Assembly (NCBI GenBank): GCA_902783535.1
Contig: CACZRJ010000037.1
Coordinates: 1-8,121, forward strand
Source: an uncultured Ruminococcus sp.
GTDB taxonomy: Bacteria > Bacillota > Clostridia > Oscillospirales > CAG-382
Reading direction: 5' to 3'
DNA length: 8,121 nt
In this document: positions 7,594-8,121 of the stretch, in pieces
How positions within the stretch are numbered: position 1 is the first letter of the stretch
Layout of the letters: each line of letters starts with the position of its first letter
The notes under the pieces: generated by a model
What the model was told of the DNA's origin: nothing
The model's input: the letters and a program-made list of their open reading frames with translations, nothing else
Database searches by the model: none
Translations under genes and position numbers: made by a program

Positions 7594-7610
7594 GGACGGT
7601 AGGACTGTCC
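7594..7610 (+). other. Small hairpin with 7-base stem and 3-base loop
   Basis: GGACGGT pairs with ACTGTCC across an AGG loop, with one G-U wobble as RNA. It lies about 55 bases after the hisIE stop. The following bases are GAGGGAAAC, not a T-tract, so it is a poor intrinsic terminator by itself; it may be part of a structured RNA together with the next hairpin or act as a 3'-end stabiliser for the his message. Confidence 0.45.
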
Positions 7611-7653
7611 GAGGGAAACTACGAAACGCCTAAATCCAAATCACCAACACAAT

Positions 7654-7686
7654 GAGAACGCATCGTACAAGTTAAGGTGCGTTCTC
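7654..7686 (+). other. Hairpin with perfect 9-base stem, extendable to 11
   Basis: GAGAACGCA at 7654-7662 is exactly complementary to TGCGTTCTC at 7678-7686. Two more pairs (T-G wobble and C-G) extend the stem inward and leave an 11-base loop. The next bases are TACTATCC, too poor in T for a canonical terminator. It may be a weak terminator of the his transcript, a right-end hairpin of a lost insertion element, or a protein-binding palindrome. The pairing is certain; the role is not. Confidence 0.6.
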
Positions 7687-7780
7687 TACTATCCAAAGGA
7701 GGATTATCGTGGACGGAGAGTTCGAGGACGAAGAAACTCCCGAACGCTCCCGCGATGATCGTGACTGTCGATGACAGAAG

Positions 7781-7801
7781 GCGGCGTCTTTATGGCGCCG
7801 C
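7781..7801. other. GC-rich hairpin, possible weak terminator
   Basis: GCGGCGTC pairs with GGCGCCGC around a TTTAT loop: eight pairs, one of them G-U as RNA. The stem is stable, but the downstream bases on the + strand (ATGATATAC) contain no T-run. It lies just before the AT-rich control region and directly behind a smaller CTGTC-GAT-GACAG hairpin at 7765-7777. It could insulate the next promoter from his readthrough, possibly with factor help. Confidence 0.4.
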
Positions 7802-7810
7802 ATGATATAC

Positions 7811-7909
7811 AACCCCGAAAATGTGCAAAAATAGTCGAAATATAACCCCAATTTTATGCAATATTCGATTGACAACAGCCCCGATTTTATGTATAATAGT
7901 AACCGGTTA
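7811..7909 (+). repeat. Three imperfect direct repeats at an exact 33-base period (putative operator array)
   Basis: The CCCC blocks start at 7813, 7846 and 7879, so the period is exactly 33 bases. The conserved core of each unit is about 18-20 bases: CCCCGAAAATGTGCAAAAAT, CCCCAATTTTATGCAATATT and CCCCGATTTTATGTATAATA; the remaining 13 bases of each period are not conserved. Copies 2 and 3 are the closest pair. A 33-base period is about three helical turns, which places the copies on roughly the same DNA face. Copy 3 lies between the -35 and -10 boxes of the downstream promoter and runs into the -10 box, and copy 2 ends just before the -35 box. This is the arrangement expected for a repressor or cooperative binding array. 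Too few copies, too short a spacer and too much divergence for CRISPR. Confidence 0.7.
7869..7897 (+). promoter_or_regulatory. Consensus sigma-A/sigma-70 promoter for the ATPase gene
   Basis: A perfect TTGACA (7869-7874) and a perfect TATAAT (7892-7897) are separated by 17 bases, the optimal spacing. Transcription would begin around 7903-7906, leaving a short 5' leader of about 25 bases before the ATG at 7930. The spacer contains the third 33-base repeat, so a protein bound there would compete with RNA polymerase. A match this perfect predicts strong expression unless repressed. Confidence 0.85.
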
Positions 7910-7929
7910 AGTGATTGGAGGGCGTTCTT

Positions 7930-8121
7930 ATGTTAAAACGTAAAATATATGACGATTTGCTGGACTGGAAACACAAAAGAAAAAAAGAAAAGGTCAAAAA
8001 GTGCCTTCTTGTTAAAGGAGCGCGTCAGGTTGGAAAATCGTTTATCATAAAAGAGTTCGGAAAAAACGAATATAAGTCTTTTGTGTGCATCGACTTCTTC
8101 CGCCAGCCTGCACTTAAATCT
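7930..8121 (+). CDS. P-loop ATPase of the AAA_14/DUF4143 type (5' part only)
   Basis: The window ends after the first 64 codons. Seen: a basic N-terminus (MLKRKIYDDLLDWKHKR), a beta-strand CLLVKG, then a Walker A loop GARQVGKS at residues 30-37 and an FVCIDFF strand. The GARQVGKS form, followed by a second strand of this type, is typical of the AAA_14 family ATPases that carry a C-terminal DUF4143 domain and are usually about 380-450 residues long. Their cellular role is not established; they are common, patchily distributed accessory genes in gut Clostridia, Bacteroidota and spirochaetes. The start is supported by GGAGGG at 7917-7922 with seven-base spacing and by the consensus promoter just upstream. 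Codons are AT-richer than in the his genes (AAA, TTT, ATA, TCT), which suggests separate ancestry. The DUF4143 half lies outside the window. Confidence 0.88.
   Translation, partial: MLKRKIYDDLLDWKHKRKKEKVKKCLLVKGARQVGKSFIIKEFGKNEYKSFVCIDFFRQPALKS

Larger units (their letters stand above)
7545..7690 (+). mobile_element. Possible remnant of the 3' end of an IS200/IS605-type tnpB and its right-end hairpin
   Basis: A frame with no start codon of its own reads without stops from 7533 to a TGA at 7653-7655, and includes a segment reading GDDEITLV followed by TVGLSEGNYETPKSK. Many TnpB proteins end with a weakly conserved E-(I/L)-T-P-V-E type tail, and their stop codon commonly sits at the edge of the right-end hairpin. 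Here the stop overlaps the first bases of the 7654-7686 stem, and a second hairpin (7594-7610) lies just upstream, as in omega-RNA regions. No transposase body, catalytic motif or left end is present, so at most a scar of about 100-150 bases remains. The resemblance comes from memory of family tails and could be chance. Confidence 0.22.
7541..7929. other. Intergenic region between his operon and DUF4143-type ATPase gene
   Basis: About 390 bases without a convincing protein gene. In order it holds a stop-free stretch that ends at 7655, a short hairpin (7594-7610), a longer hairpin (7654-7686), a perfect AAAGGAGG (7695-7702) ahead of a 21-codon GTG frame (7709-7774) of unknown meaning, two more hairpins (7765-7777 with a 5-base stem, and 7781-7801), and then an AT-rich stretch with three 33-base-spaced repeats and a consensus promoter. 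None of the hairpins is followed by a good T-tract, so where his transcription ends is not evident. Confidence 0.8.

Noticed and set aside
7654..7690. Intrinsic terminator for the his operon
   Set aside because: The stem is good, but the downstream bases are TACTATCC without a T-run, so it was recorded as a hairpin of unknown role.
7672..7875. 67-codon minus-strand frame in the intergenic region
   Set aside because: It crosses hairpins, the repeat array and the -35 box of the ATPase promoter, has Ser/Arg low-complexity content and no evident ribosome site or similarity.
7811..7909. CRISPR array
   Set aside because: Only three units, conserved core under 21 bases and diverged, spacers about 13 bases, and the array sits inside a promoter. 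An operator-type repeat fits better.

Overview
This window is almost entirely one histidine biosynthesis operon on the + strand, followed by the start of an unrelated, AT-richer accessory gene. The GC-rich coding, the YerC-type TrpR homologue, the clostridial style of HisZ and the short-form HisG all point to a GC-rich member of the Bacillota (a Clostridia-like gut or rumen lineage is the most likely source). This placement is an inference from protein style, not from a marker gene.

Bases 5-7540 hold nine tightly packed genes: a yerC/hisR-like regulator, a HisZ-HisG fusion, hisD, hisC, hisB, hisH, hisA, hisF and hisIE. Seven of the eight junctions overlap (mostly by the 4-base ATGA or GTGA type) and the remaining one has a 2-base gap, so the set must be one transcript with translational coupling. 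Together the enzymes run from PRPP + ATP to histidine: HisZG (step 1), HisIE (steps 2 and 3), HisA (4), HisHF (5, which releases AICAR), HisB (6), HisC (7) and HisD (last two oxidations). Only histidinol-phosphate phosphatase is absent, because HisB here is the monofunctional dehydratase. The regulator is the first visible cistron, so the pathway probably controls its own regulator. The operon promoter and any leader lie upstream of the window.

Bases 7541-7929 hold no convincing gene. The region contains several RNA-type hairpins, a stop-free stretch that ends right at a hairpin and faintly resembles the end of an IS200/IS605 tnpB (low confidence), and then an AT-rich control region. In that control region three imperfect copies of a CCCC(G/A)A-N4-(A/G)TG-like motif are spaced exactly 33 bases apart, and the third copy sits inside a consensus TTGACA-17-TATAAT promoter.

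From base 7930 to the window end runs the N-terminus of a P-loop ATPase of the AAA_14/DUF4143 type, driven by that promoter. The composition change and the change of function mark the boundary between a housekeeping operon and accessory DNA.
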